From contig CP137326.1 in assembly GCA_033182465.1 (NCBI GenBank), forward strand, positions 372,001 to 436,000: 64,000 nt of DNA, in the 5' to 3' direction. Below the pieces are notes generated by a model. The model saw only the letters and a list, made by a program, of their open reading frames with translations. It had not been told where the DNA came from and searched no databases. The DNA comes from Sanghuangporus weigelae. Lineage: Eukaryota; Basidiomycota; Agaricomycetes; Hymenochaetales; Hymenochaetaceae. Position 1 is the stretch's first letter; each line of letters begins with the position of its first letter. The position numbers were made by a program, and so were the translations under genes. Positions 12,797 to 23,418 of this stretch are shown here, piece by piece.

Positions 12797-15700
12797 TCTG
12801 TTCTCGTTTTCTACGAGAACAAATAAAAGAGAATAGCGCACACCGTGCCTCAAATAGGTTAAATTGAAGTAACGTATCCTTAACCCCTTTAGTTTCTGAT
12901 AACACTCGGACTGTTAAACTATCGAAGATTTCATGTATCTGATGAAGTGATGAAAATTGGAAGATGCAACGTTTGTTGAGATGATTCAGTCAATGATATG
13001 TTTGATCCGATAGTCAACAAGCGGAAATTTTACTCCGACGCGTACTACTTACTGAGGCGAGGACTTTGCTGCGCTGCATAATCTTATAGCCTATTTCTTC
13101 AGTTGCCATGGACCTGCAACCTATAGCGAATAATAACACAAAATCGATATGAGGCTATAAGATGATTAGGTTTGCGATATGTTCGCTGTGCAACTTTTTC
13201 TTGTTGCACGGTGGATATATTCTGACCTTCGCGAAGCAGTCTCAGGTCCGGCACCTGAATTTGATGGCAAATGTAGTCCCACGAACATGTACAGCGGCCC
13301 CCTTGAACTGTGAGATAAGGCCGCGTGAAACACAGAGTTTACTCAGAACGGATAGAAGACCTGCCGGAAGATATATTTTGAAGTTTACGTTGAAGACTCT
13401 ACCTTCATAGAAGCGATTCCGCCTTGCACGGAATCCACGTTCGCTGAGAACCACACAGATATAGCCTATAGGCTAGCATAGAAGAATTGTGAGTACAGAA
13501 GGAAGTAATGCACATCATTGATGTAGGTTTAGAGTAAGGACGCACAACCATTTTTCGGTAATCAACAAAATCAGCTCCCGATGGGTCGTGCAAAGCTATC
13601 TTTGCTATGAAAAGGAACCAAAAAGAATGAAGAAGCACGGACAAGATACGAAGCCGTGTTGACCAGGAAGGAGAATGATCGATCCTATCGACACGCGCCT
13701 ACAGCGTGTTTGAAATGAACTAAGGGCGAATCGATATACGCCTAGATTCATTCTGACGACCCAGACGACGCACTTGTGACGCAGAGTAGATCCCCTCTGT
13801 ATTGTTATAGTAAAAAGTAAACGCCACAGCGTAAATAGACCTTGACGTTGGAGCTGAACGGGTAGCTAAGTGCGAAATGCCATATTCCTTGGCACTAGAC
13901 CACTTCTCAAGTCCAAGAAACAAAGTATTGTCATAGTCTCATTTGCAGCACGAGAAGAAGACTGTTCTGATTCTGATGGTGAATGGCCTCTCATAAGATT
14001 CAACATAAGAATGACCATAAAAACTAGTTCCTGAGCAGTTTCTATGCGTATTGAATAATCCTATCCAAGACTTGCGGGTATACATTGTATCATTTTTGGC
14101 CGGGAGAGAGTTCAGTGGAGAAATCTGAAAGAATTCTGAGCAGTTTCGGTCCTGATGATGAGGAGCTCACCTGTTATTAGAGGAACGCAAACGCCAATAG
14201 CGCGGCGGATGAGATTCATATGAGATTCTTCCTGAGCAGAAGAGAAGCATCTCTGGATTTAGTAATTCCATAACCTGTGGCCAACAGCGCAATCGCGGAG
14301 GTTCAGGTAAGTCAGATCATTCAGATACCAGAACCTTATACATAGGCGTCATAATTCCGCAGCTTTTGAGATGACAAGCCAAGAATGCTACACGCTTTGA
14401 AGTCGACCGAGGGGGAAAGCAGAGCCGGCTACAGTGATATTGATTGAAGACGCCTGGACGGAGTCACGAGATTCTCGGATGCTTAGTGATATATATGCGC
14501 GATGTAGACCTGAAGTGGCAATATCGATCGTTCTGATTGACAACGCAGATAGCGCTTTGGTAAGTTCGGAGCTAAATTAGTAAAGAGATTGATGCTAAGA
14601 ACTGGGAAAATGGGAAAAATACCGATTTTAGAAGCATGGCATTATCATTTCTGCCGTTCAATCAAATCACCTGGTGGCAACAGAGACACCGGTATATGAC
14701 GACGCAGTGGTCCGGCCAGCGGAAAAAGGAGAGCTCACATACGCCGATCAGAACAATCTAGGAAAGAGTGATATATAATTGGTTAGTTCATCCATGCAGC
14801 CGAGGTGTTTGAGGGAGATATAACTCCAGTCCGAGATCTGCGAGAAGCTTCATAGTAAACGGTTACCAGATTGAGCAATCCCCGGAGTTGAGGACGTCCA
14901 GATAGGTTCATCTAAAGATGGGATGCGAGAGAGTTGCAGACGATGTGCTCCGTTACAGACGGACTTCTCAATCTGAACGAATTTTTGTGGTTTCCGCTAG
15001 TGTCGTCTCGGGAGAGGTTTGGTCGCCTGAAGTATGAACAGTCCACAATTCACAGTCACAATCGCGATGCTTATGGTGTTTCGTGCTAATTGGACGGGAT
15101 TACTCAGTTCCCATCTACCAGCAAGCGAAAAGGATAAGGAGAAGAACAGGTTTGAGGAATTACGACTTCCCCAAGTCCGAGTCAAAGTCGGGTCGAAGTA
15201 ACAGCGAGTGTAACAAAACTCACGTGATAATTAGTCACGATATCATTCGTTTTCGTGTCGATTGGACTGGACTGAACTTCGTTTCGTTCCCCGAGTTTCG
15301 AATCAAGTGTGGTGTCGATGAAGCTATCATGCCGTGAACAATGCAACAAATCGTAAGTGGCTCGAGTGTTCGTGCCAAGCTCATCGTTTCCCGCGGTGTA
15401 GCAATGCCGCTCTGCCGCTCATCCCATTTCAGTTACTGTATTGACTTGGTCCATCAGTCCCATCTGACTCGGCTAACGCTCAGATGAATAATAGTGCGGG
15501 TGTGCCTACGGAACGTGTTTGGGAAGCATCGCGCAGCTCCATCATTACTGCGTGCTGCGCATCAATCAGAGGTGGCAAATCGTGCTTCAGTTCGAACAGA
15601 TTCAATTACGAAGGAAAATGCGTTTTAGCAGAATTGCATCATGCCAAAGGTCCTATTCGTGTTTTAACATAAATGTGGGATCAGTCCGTCGTCGCCTTGG

Positions 15701-16203
15701 AGTTCAGGTACGTTACTAAAATAATTCTCCTCTGAGCTGCGAGCCGAGCTGATATGTCAATATGTCAACAAGTTATTCTCCTCGTAATGCCGTCTGTCTC
15801 CGTGCCCATGACCTTCGTGAAGTCTTTGCTTTCCTCCGCGATGGAACAAGTTACGGTGTTATAATTTCCGAATTAAGACAGCAAAATAGCAAGATAAGAC
15901 ATTGTGAGCTACAGTATTCCGGGACCTTGTGGTAAATGGGCTAATGATATAAATAATCAAAGCGGGTAATGCAGTGCTTGGCACGGGAATTAGGGTGCGA
16001 CTGGAAGCGCAGAAAGGAGAAAGATGGTGTGAGTGAGTAGAAAGGAGGTGATGCGGAGTTGTCTAATATGATGCATAAAGGTTTGTCCGTATGTCCTCCT
16101 TCCCGATTCCTTTGCAGCGATTACTGATTAGCATACGTTATAGGGTGCGGAATAACCCAACGGGGGCAGCGGACGGTATGGTGTATAAGTACATAGATAA
16201 AGA
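12797..16203. other. Gene-poor region, left part
   Basis: About 3.4 kb after the trehalase gene holds no open frame above about 90 codons and no recognisable domain, and I found no clean long repeat. Short shared words occur (TGAGCAG three times between 14030 and 14240), but they are too short to interpret. The 12-base word GTTACGGTGTTA near 15850 recurs near 16778, each followed by TTAAGACAG. The two sites are about 930 bp apart and could be worn ends of an element, but the evidence is thin. Confidence 0.45.
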
Positions 16204-16256
16204 CTGAAATGCACAGTGAGCAGTCAATTCAGAGATTCCCACACAAATCGACTCAC
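16204..16256 (-). other. Candidate 53-nt intron in a small transcription unit
   Basis: On the minus strand this interval starts GTGAGT, has a TTGAC-type branch sequence close to the 3' end and finishes TTTCAG. Its length is exactly that of the introns in neighbouring genes. It lies about 85 nt beyond the stop codon of the 46-codon frame at 16340-16480, so it would be a 3'-UTR intron or part of a mainly non-coding transcript. Confidence 0.35.
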
Positions 16257-16339
16257 TATAGGCAAGTAATAGAGAAATGATCCAGGTGTTCAAGAATGAC
16301 ATGAAGGCAGCGCCCACGCTACGCGAAGACACGACGAGC

Positions 16340-16480
16340 TCAGAAGTAAACTGGCTGATTTGACTCTGCGGCTGATTTGATGGTATCTTTCGACGAGCCC
16401 TGTGCACCCTTGCCGGACTGGTTTACTGGAATGTCAACGGATGCGGCACGGTAGGTAAGGCGCGAAGTGAAGGAGAACAT
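16340..16480 (-). CDS. Candidate small gene, 46 residues, unknown function
   Basis: This short frame sits downstream of a well-formed promoter on the minus strand. The ATG has context AAACATGT, with A at -3. The peptide is MFSFTSRLTYRAASVDIPVN followed by a Gly/Ser/Lys/Gln-rich half ending PVYF. It has no signal peptide, CaaX box or cysteines. Before it lie about 100 pyrimidine-rich nucleotides, as expected for a fungal 5' UTR, and a TATAAAAGG box at 16627-16619. A candidate intron lies downstream (16256-16204). It resembles no family known to me. It may code for a small protein, or the unit may be a non-coding RNA. The promoter and intron layout is the real evidence; the reading frame alone would be too short to claim. 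Confidence 0.35.
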   Translation of the reverse strand: MFSFTSRLTYRAASVDIPVNQSGKGAQGSSKDTIKSAAESNQPVYF

Positions 16481-16618
16481 GTTTAGATGGTTAGGGGCGA
16501 GCGAGTGCTGAGAGTTGGATGAGTGAGACGAGTAAGGTAGGTACGCTGCGAGTGCGTTGGTTAGCAGGTATGTGTAGCCGATTGAGGGTGAGTTGCATTT
16601 TGACGGAAGGATGAGTGT

Positions 16619-16627
16619 CCTTTTATA
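16619..16627 (-). promoter_or_regulatory. TATA box of the candidate small unit
   Basis: TATAAAAGG on the minus strand is a near-consensus TATA box in a region with no long gene. The ATG of the 46-codon frame is about 140 bp downstream. Two CCAAT motifs in inverted order lie about 30-60 bp upstream. Confidence 0.45.
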
Positions 16628-16656
16628 CAGGAGCGATCATTGCAACGATTAGGGAA

Positions 16657-16679
16657 TACCCAATTGGGATAATTGGGTA
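16657..16679. repeat. Perfect 9-bp inverted repeat carrying CCAAT boxes
   Basis: TACCCAATT, a 5-base spacer GGGAT, then AATTGGGTA form a perfect inverted repeat. Each arm contains a CCAAT/ATTGG core. It lies 30 bp upstream of the TATAAAAGG box, where a CCAAT-binding complex site is expected, so a regulatory role is more likely than a terminator. Confidence 0.5.
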
Positions 16680-16680
16680 G

Positions 16681-19600
16681 GGAGGTGACTTCCATTTTGA
16701 CTCAGACTGGCCATCAATCGGACGGAACCGCCACACGATCCTACTGTAATATGCTATGCTGGAGCGGATTGAACTAATGTTACGGTGTTACGCGTCGGGT
16801 CGATTCTGTTTTAAGACAGTAGACAGGGCATCCCACGCAACGGTCAGGCAACGTATCAAAATTCGGTCTTACGTGCAGTTCTCCGGGTTCCGACGCGAAC
16901 ACCACTGCCGTGTGTACCAATTTGATAGCGATTCCAGTCTCAGTTTTGTGTGCTTAGGTTTCAGCGCGCCGTAAACGGAGAAGTCTGAATGTGCCTCATC
17001 CTTCGAAGGCAGTTGCTTTCTTGAGAATTCACTGGCCCGCGGGTTCAAGCCGTCCGTAGATAGAATATCACGGAACCTTTTTTTTCGAACTTCATTACTA
17101 GTACACTACACTTTTTTGTGAAGATCAGGAACAACTTCTGTTCACAGCTCTTGCATGCGCTGGATTGATAATCGAGTCATGATCGCGTTTACAAAACGCA
17201 TTTCACTCGCGAAATATTTGATGTGATGGGATTCCGGTTAAGATTACCTTTTTCGGGTAGTAGCCGGTGCCCTAAGATTTGCCCTTGTTCTTTTTTCCTC
17301 GACCTCGAGGTTTTCAGACAACTTCTGCACAGCTTACCGGCCGTTCTTCACGGACGTGCGTCAAAAGGGCCTATCGAATCACTGTACGTTATCTGCGGCA
17401 TGCATCTTGGCCGCAAGCTTCTACGTACGTTAGCCTGGCGATCGTAAGAGCGTCAAGAGCGTCTGCGGTGCAATGCTGTTCTGTAGTTGATATTAGGTTG
17501 TATTAGGGTGCGCTTATTGTTTGAAGTGACGCTCAGCTAGAATATTTTCCAGCGCTTTACCTGTATTCAACGGCAGATCGCTACACGATGGGATGGGCGC
17601 CATAATTTGAATGGCTCCAGGGTGTCCTGAACAAGGAAACAGCGGCCCGCTGTCATAGCTTCTTCAGAAGAAGCTGTTGCAGGCGACGTAAGCCTCCAGT
17701 ATCAGTAAACAAGATGGTTTGAGTCCTTCATCAGCAACGAATCGCTCGATTGATCATTCCAGTTCTGAGACGCTCGAGTCAGCTTCAGTCGGTCATCCGC
17801 TGTGCCCGACATCGTGTCATCCAATTTCATCCTAGCCGCCCTACTTTCACTCCTACCTTCATCTCGTCAGTGCACGATTGGTCGATCCAGTACGTGGCTT
17901 ATGAAGAATTTCTATCTCTGACTCGCACTGGGTTCTCCACATCAGCCCGCCTTGACTCTGACCAGTTCCATTGATTCGAGCCCAGTTTTCGTATCGTCAC
18001 AGTTTCGAAGGGACCCTAATCAAGTAACGCCGGTTAGGCAATTCTCGAGGTGCCTCCTTCCACAGTGCCTTCACGCGATGCTTGATGAAAACGCCGGAGT
18101 ATGCTACCTACCGTGAGAATCGTTCTATTTCCTCCGAAAATATGTTCGTACTGAGTAAATCCCTTTTGTGCGGCAAGTTGTTCAAAACTTTCTCCGAATA
18201 AGGTGACGGACTCATTTGACGTGGCCAAGGGATCTAATATGCCGTTGAACCTTCATCAAGCTTGGAATCGGAGAAATTAAACCCTGTGGGATGTCCTGGC
18301 CACTTGCCCGATCAACGGACAACGCGGTGCTCTTGATCAATCTTGAAGATCATTTACTGGTATTAGGGTGTATGGATTTTACCCTGGAGGTCCCAGGAAT
18401 CAACGCTCTCGGGATTGACTGCATCCTAAAGGCACGATGAAAGAAGACACGGAGTCTTGCAAGCTAGAACGCCTCAGAGTGGTCAATGACCGATTAGAAG
18501 TCATGAAGGCTCGATACATGCGGTATTTTCACTTACTTCCCTGCTCGGGGCTTCTTCATCCGGCTTTTCCGGAAGCAAATTGCTGTGGCTTCGTGGATTC
18601 GGTGGAGCATAGGACGTTTATTCTTTCTTTGGATTTTCTCTCCTAAAGGCGGCGTCTCTGTACGATGCTAAATTTACCCATCAAAGTTTTTCGCCGCAAT
18701 CTGAATTCATAGCAAGGCGTTTAGCTGGTCGCTATGGAACAAGAAGATTGCTCTCGAACCCTCTGTTCTGCCTTACATTCAACCCAGGCGCCACCTGGAC
18801 CACAAGACCCTATCATGCGCAGTGTATCAAAGATATATCAAGCCCTAGGAGCAGATGAGATCTATGGACCCGTTCCTCAAAGGCCAAAGGAGACCGTGGC
18901 GTTCTCCTTCGATTCATCGGACACGGACATATCACCTTTGGACTTCCGAATTTGGGAAATGAATACTCTACTAGCTCTAGACTCTCTGTCGCCGCTGAGA
19001 CTCTGTCTCTTCTCTGATGATAAGGTATAGACGGTGAGACGAATGTCCGGAATCGACCTGGACTGGCCTCCGCACGTTGAGGATCTTGAGTATCTGTTCG
19101 AACCTTCTGTCTCAGTTGAGCTTCTCAAGGGCCTGATCTCTATAGCCCGCTGACTGGAATCTGACGTCGTCTGGACTGGTCTTATTGCCTACCTCAAATG
19201 CGTAATAGCGGAGCAATTGATCACAGTTAGTTTAGGCTGATGTTTCAACTGGGCTTCTATTGCGGACCTCATTACTCGATCCTGTAGACGACTGTCAGCG
19301 TCTGGGCTAGCATGACATCGTAAGTGCCGGACAGCAGTACCAGTGCTTCAGATAGATCAACAATGGCTCATCAAAATGCGAGTTGCAGAGCTTAGCTCTA
19401 AGTATTTCCGGGCGCATTAACTTCACCTTCACCACTGCACTGCCGCGATGGGCGACAAAGGGTCGAATACGCTCGACCCTGTCCTATCGACAACAGGCGC
19501 TTGCGTCAAGTTTAAAGCCTATTACGCCCTGATATTACAGTCTGATTAAATTGTCTGGACTTAGTATTGATGTGCTGTCAAATCTTTTCAAATAATGCGG

Positions 19601-20762
19601 AGATTTTTCTCTTGCCCTCGGTTTTGCTTGGCCACTAATGTTGCCAAGTTTTGCATTTGAAAGATGCAGAGCACCATGGTGTGCGCGCCCGAGTCCTGTG
19701 AAACGCTGCGTGGCTCCTTGAGCACATGGTTCTAAGACGGACACGGGCCCAGCGGGAGACGCTTGGATGCGGTGCAAGCCATCAATGATCTACAGAAGCT
19801 ACGTAGCCTATCCTATTCCATTATCTTGATGGGTAATTCGACTTGTATCCGAGGAGAACAATAATGCTAGGGATAAAATATGATGGATGCAATTTGATGC
19901 ATTACACATACTGGCAAAGCATTTAGCAACTCCGAGATGGACGCAAGGTCCAGAGCAACTTCCGAGATGGTTCCGTTCGAATGCGGATAGGGTTTCAGCA
20001 CGAATACGGATATTCTATTCGTCGTAAATATTACGCTATAGGAAGATTAGGTAGCCGCAAAGCACGGCGTTTGTCGGCATGGAATGCACGCGGCCATGCA
20101 AAGCTTGTGAATTATATCCAATCATTTCCATTTGCACGTCTGGCATCATCCCCACTGCGGAAATCGGACTATTCTTCAGAATTAACGGCCGTAGCCACTG
20201 ACGGAGGCAATTCAGAAGAGCGATCTGTTCGGGTCAAAGGCACTACAGAGCGGAAATGGCTTGAGGATGTGGAATAATCAATACTGGTCCGGTTTCTGGA
20301 GCGACGGCGTTGAATTCGGGGTCGAAGTATTATTCATTTATTCATACACCTTATTCTCGGCATCTTCTCTAGTGGATATTGATGACTTTCACATTGCCTT
20401 TCTGAAACTCTTTATCATCGTGACCCTCGGTGATAAACGGTTTACAGATTTACACATGAAACAAGGCAACGGACAAAGAGACAAAGCAACTAGTCTGTTA
20501 AGGCCGTTTAAATCGAAACAGATCTGAGAAGGATGAATAAGAAAAATCATCGCTATCTGTAAGAAGCAAAAAATTTCGCACTCCATCACATCACTTGTCT
20601 TAGCCATCCATCATGAGCGTGTGATCTAGAGTTATCCTTTTATGGTCTCGGACAGATCCGTAAATGCCGATCGATCCTTCTGCTTCCCTTTTGACGATCA
20701 ATATTCGTCATCATCAAACTTGACTTCGAACCCTCACCTTCACGCAGTGGCACATCACGAAT
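16681..20762. other. Gene-poor region, right part, with coding relics
   Basis: About 4 kb before the quinone oxidoreductase carries no intact gene that I can support. Two spots look like former coding sequence: minus strand about 18100-18245 and plus strand about 18430-19150. A small direct repeat, GCAACTCCGAGATGG and GCAACTTCCGAGATGG, lies at about 19926-19971. No transposase or reverse-transcriptase motif was recognised. Confidence 0.45.
18430..19150 (+). pseudogene. Possible decayed protein-coding gene
   Basis: One plus-strand frame reads as protein-like over about 18610-18850 without an ATG: SLLKAASLYDAKFTHQSF, then EFIARRLAGRYGTRRLLSN, then PLFCLTFNPGATWTTRPYH. It is bounded by in-frame stops, with a TAG just upstream near 18611. 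Another segment near 19045-19150 reads GIDLDWPPHVEDLEYLF and VSVELLKGLISIAR before a stop. The style resembles hypothetical fungal proteins, but I recognise no family. A frameshifted or stop-broken relic fits better than an active gene, since I could not build a continuous spliced frame. Confidence 0.25.
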
Positions 20763-22969
20763 ATGGCTCAGATGAGGGCAGTTCTCGTCAAAAATGGCGC
20801 AGGCCCGATTGAGAACTTATTTCTTGGTGAAGCACCCAGACCGAAACCATCATCTAAGGAGGTCCTAGTCAAGGTGGGTGTTACCTAAAACTGATCCCAC
20901 GCATTCAAGTTGCACTGCAGGGTCTACACTCCATCAAAGTGCTTCCCGCTATGTACGAGATTCTTCGCAATAGAGACAAGAACTGCTGCCGTTTAGCTCC
21001 GAAAAAGAGTCTTCTTATCGACCCTTTCTCCGTTGTCTCTGCTTCTGCTGTGAACTAATTCAAGGGCCTATCATATAGGTGAAGGCGTTCGGTCTGAATC
21101 GGGCGGATATTCTGCAACGAGAAGGACGTTACCCGATGCCTCCAGGCGTATCCCAGATCCTCGGTATCGAATTCTCAGGTCACGTCGCGGAAGTCGGTTC
21201 GGACGTGACGCAGTGGAAAGTAAATGATGAAGTGTTCGGCCTCGCTAGCGGCGTATGCCTTCCTACAAATCAATTATAAGTCAAAACGCTCAGTCTGATA
21301 TAGGGCACATACGCGGAATTCGCGTCCGTGCCGCAGAGTCACATCATGCCGAAGCCTCCTCAGCTGTCCTGGGTTCAGGCTGCATCTATCCCAGAGAACT
21401 GGTTGACAGGTATTTACTCTTTACCTCCGTCAATTCTCAAGACATTGAAGGGAAAGCAACCTACCATCTTGACATACGCTAATAGTTATTATTTGAAAAT
21501 CTCGTAGCGTTTCAGGCCTTGATCGTTATAGGGAATCTGAAAGCGGCGGAGGATGTTCTCGTACACACGGGTGCCTCGGGTGTCGGAGTGGCTGCGAACC
21601 AGCTTTCCCGTTTCATCGGCGCGTAGGTTGATCCACCGCTTCTCCTCTGCCCCATTCTTGTTCATTTCATCGCGACTTCTCCCATCACGAACTCCGTGTG
21701 TTATCTCCCGCGGAGTCTTTCCCCGATAATTCTGGCCCATATTTGATATGTAACTGACGTTGATATTTTTGCTCAATGATCCAGGAAGACGGTCATGACC
21801 ACGGCATCTACACAGGAAAAGCTCGACTTTCTGCTCAACATGCCCAAGGGGGGACTTAGTGTGACGCATGCCGTAAATTATAAGACGCAAGATTTCGCGG
21901 AAGAAGTCAAGAAGGCGACGAATGGGAAGGGCGTTGATGTGCTTATCGATTTCGTCGGGCAGAGCCACTGGACGAAGAACGTTGCTTCTCTTGCCGTTGA
22001 CGGAAGGATGATACTACTTGGATGTCTAAGCGGTAAGTGTTGGTCATAATCGCTATAGCAATCCGTCACGGAAGAAGCTCTGCTGCTGCGCCTATTCCCC
22101 CTTCCTTTCTTTCATGAACGATACAGAGTCTCTTTGCTTCTTTCCGGTGTTGCGCGATATGTTATCTGCTGTGCCTTATCCCTTATTCCGAATCCCTCCT
22201 TCAGTGTCCTCGCCTACTTCGGACCCATTCTATAAAAAACGCATCTCTTCCTCCCATCATTCTTGTCTATCAATTCAGTTCGAATTGAAAACTAAAATTG
22301 ACTGAATCCATTCGGACCCTTTACATAGGTGGCGAGGTTTCCAATTTCAATCTTGCCCTGCTGTTGTACAAGCGATTGCGCATTGAAGGGTCGACACTCC
22401 GTGCGCGTTCGCTGGAATACCAAGCTAGCCTCATCAATCGGTGCGTTTCCATGGTCCCACACACAGTTCTTCGGACCACACCTTCTCCGTCCCCGCCTTC
22501 TATTTACTCCCGTTTCCCATCACTTTGGGGTAACCCGATTTCATATATTACCTTGATGAATGTTGGGAACCGCAGTTACTGACAATGACATCACTTTTTC
22601 TCCTTCCTTGCCATGTTTCATGTCATGGTCACCGCTGAACAGGTTCAAGAATGAGGTTCTCCCGGCGCTAATTGATGGACGGCTCAAGACGTATATTCAC
22701 AAGGTACGTCAGTCTTTACTGCGGCCACGGTGACCGTTCGACTTTTTTGATACTTTTGTATTAGGTCTATCCGTGGACTGAGATACAGGAAGCTCATCGA
22801 GAAATGGAAGCAGATAGAAATATGTGAGTTCATCATTTGTCTTCATTTTCATATTTCATACTTCATTTTTCATGTTTATTCTGATGTTCCCCCCTGTACG
22901 ACATTTGACTTGATTTGTACTGACTCGGACGTTCTTTCTAGCGGTAAAATCATCGCCGAAGTTGTGTAA
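20763..22969 (+). CDS. Zinc-independent quinone oxidoreductase (MDR family, PIG3/TP53I3-like)
   Basis: This is an NADPH-dependent medium-chain oxidoreductase that should reduce quinones in the cytosol. Exon 1 starts MAQMRAVLVKNGAGPIENLF. Later exons give FGLNRADILQREGRYPMPPG (quinone reductase start of the GroES-like fold), LGIEFSGHVAEVGSDVTQW, YAEFASVP, then AASIPENWLTAFQAL. The NADPH-binding loop is VLVHTGASGVGVAANQL, followed by the VNYKTQDF and VDVLIDFVG blocks. The protein ends HREMEADRNIGKIIAEVV, the usual C-terminus of this subfamily, and has none of the zinc ligands of alcohol dehydrogenases. About eight exons; all junctions I followed keep frame. One intron (about 22032-22329) is unusually long for this window and pyrimidine-rich. 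It is convergent with the glutamate dehydrogenase gene. Confidence 0.92.
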
Positions 22970-23418
22970 ATGTATGAATGTACAATGATATAGGATTATG
23001 AAGAAATTTAAATGTATACAACGGTGCATGTACAAGGCAAAGATGGAACGTAGTAAGACAAGAAGATTAACAAGACATCATCGGCCGGCCGGGACCCTTT
23101 GAAGGTTCAACTGTCTTCACAGACACGAATCTTGGACAGTGATGGATGTGCTTCAGACCATCAATGCGAGCGGAGGGAAAATAAAGGAAAGCATCCACTA
23201 TTTCATCACTCCTGCCTACGTACATACATATCTATACCATACATGCAGAGTCCTATCCTGCCCTTCTATCTGTGCGTGTATTACTCCTCCGTCACCGGCA
23301 CACACCATTTCTTCTTCCGTTCTATTTGTACATGCGTCAATATCCTCTCGAGATCAGTAGTCCATAAAGCAAACGAGAAACTCGATTCTAAAGTTATATG
23401 ATTTTCGTTGTGAAGAAT
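22970..23418. other. Convergent 3' intergenic region
   Basis: About 450 bases separate the 3' ends of the quinone oxidoreductase (plus) and glutamate dehydrogenase (minus) genes. It should hold both 3' UTRs. I see no gene; the plus-strand frame at 23099-23401 has no recognisable content. Confidence 0.6.

Noticed and set aside
17030-17090. tRNA-like B-box (GGGTTCAAGCC) followed by a T run
   Set aside because: The flanking bases cannot pair as a T-arm, and no A-box or acceptor stem was found.
19045-19150. GIDLDWPP looks like a GH18 active-site strand
   Set aside because: The catalytic Glu and the D-x-x-D-x-D-x-E pattern are absent, and nothing around it matches the two real GH18 genes.
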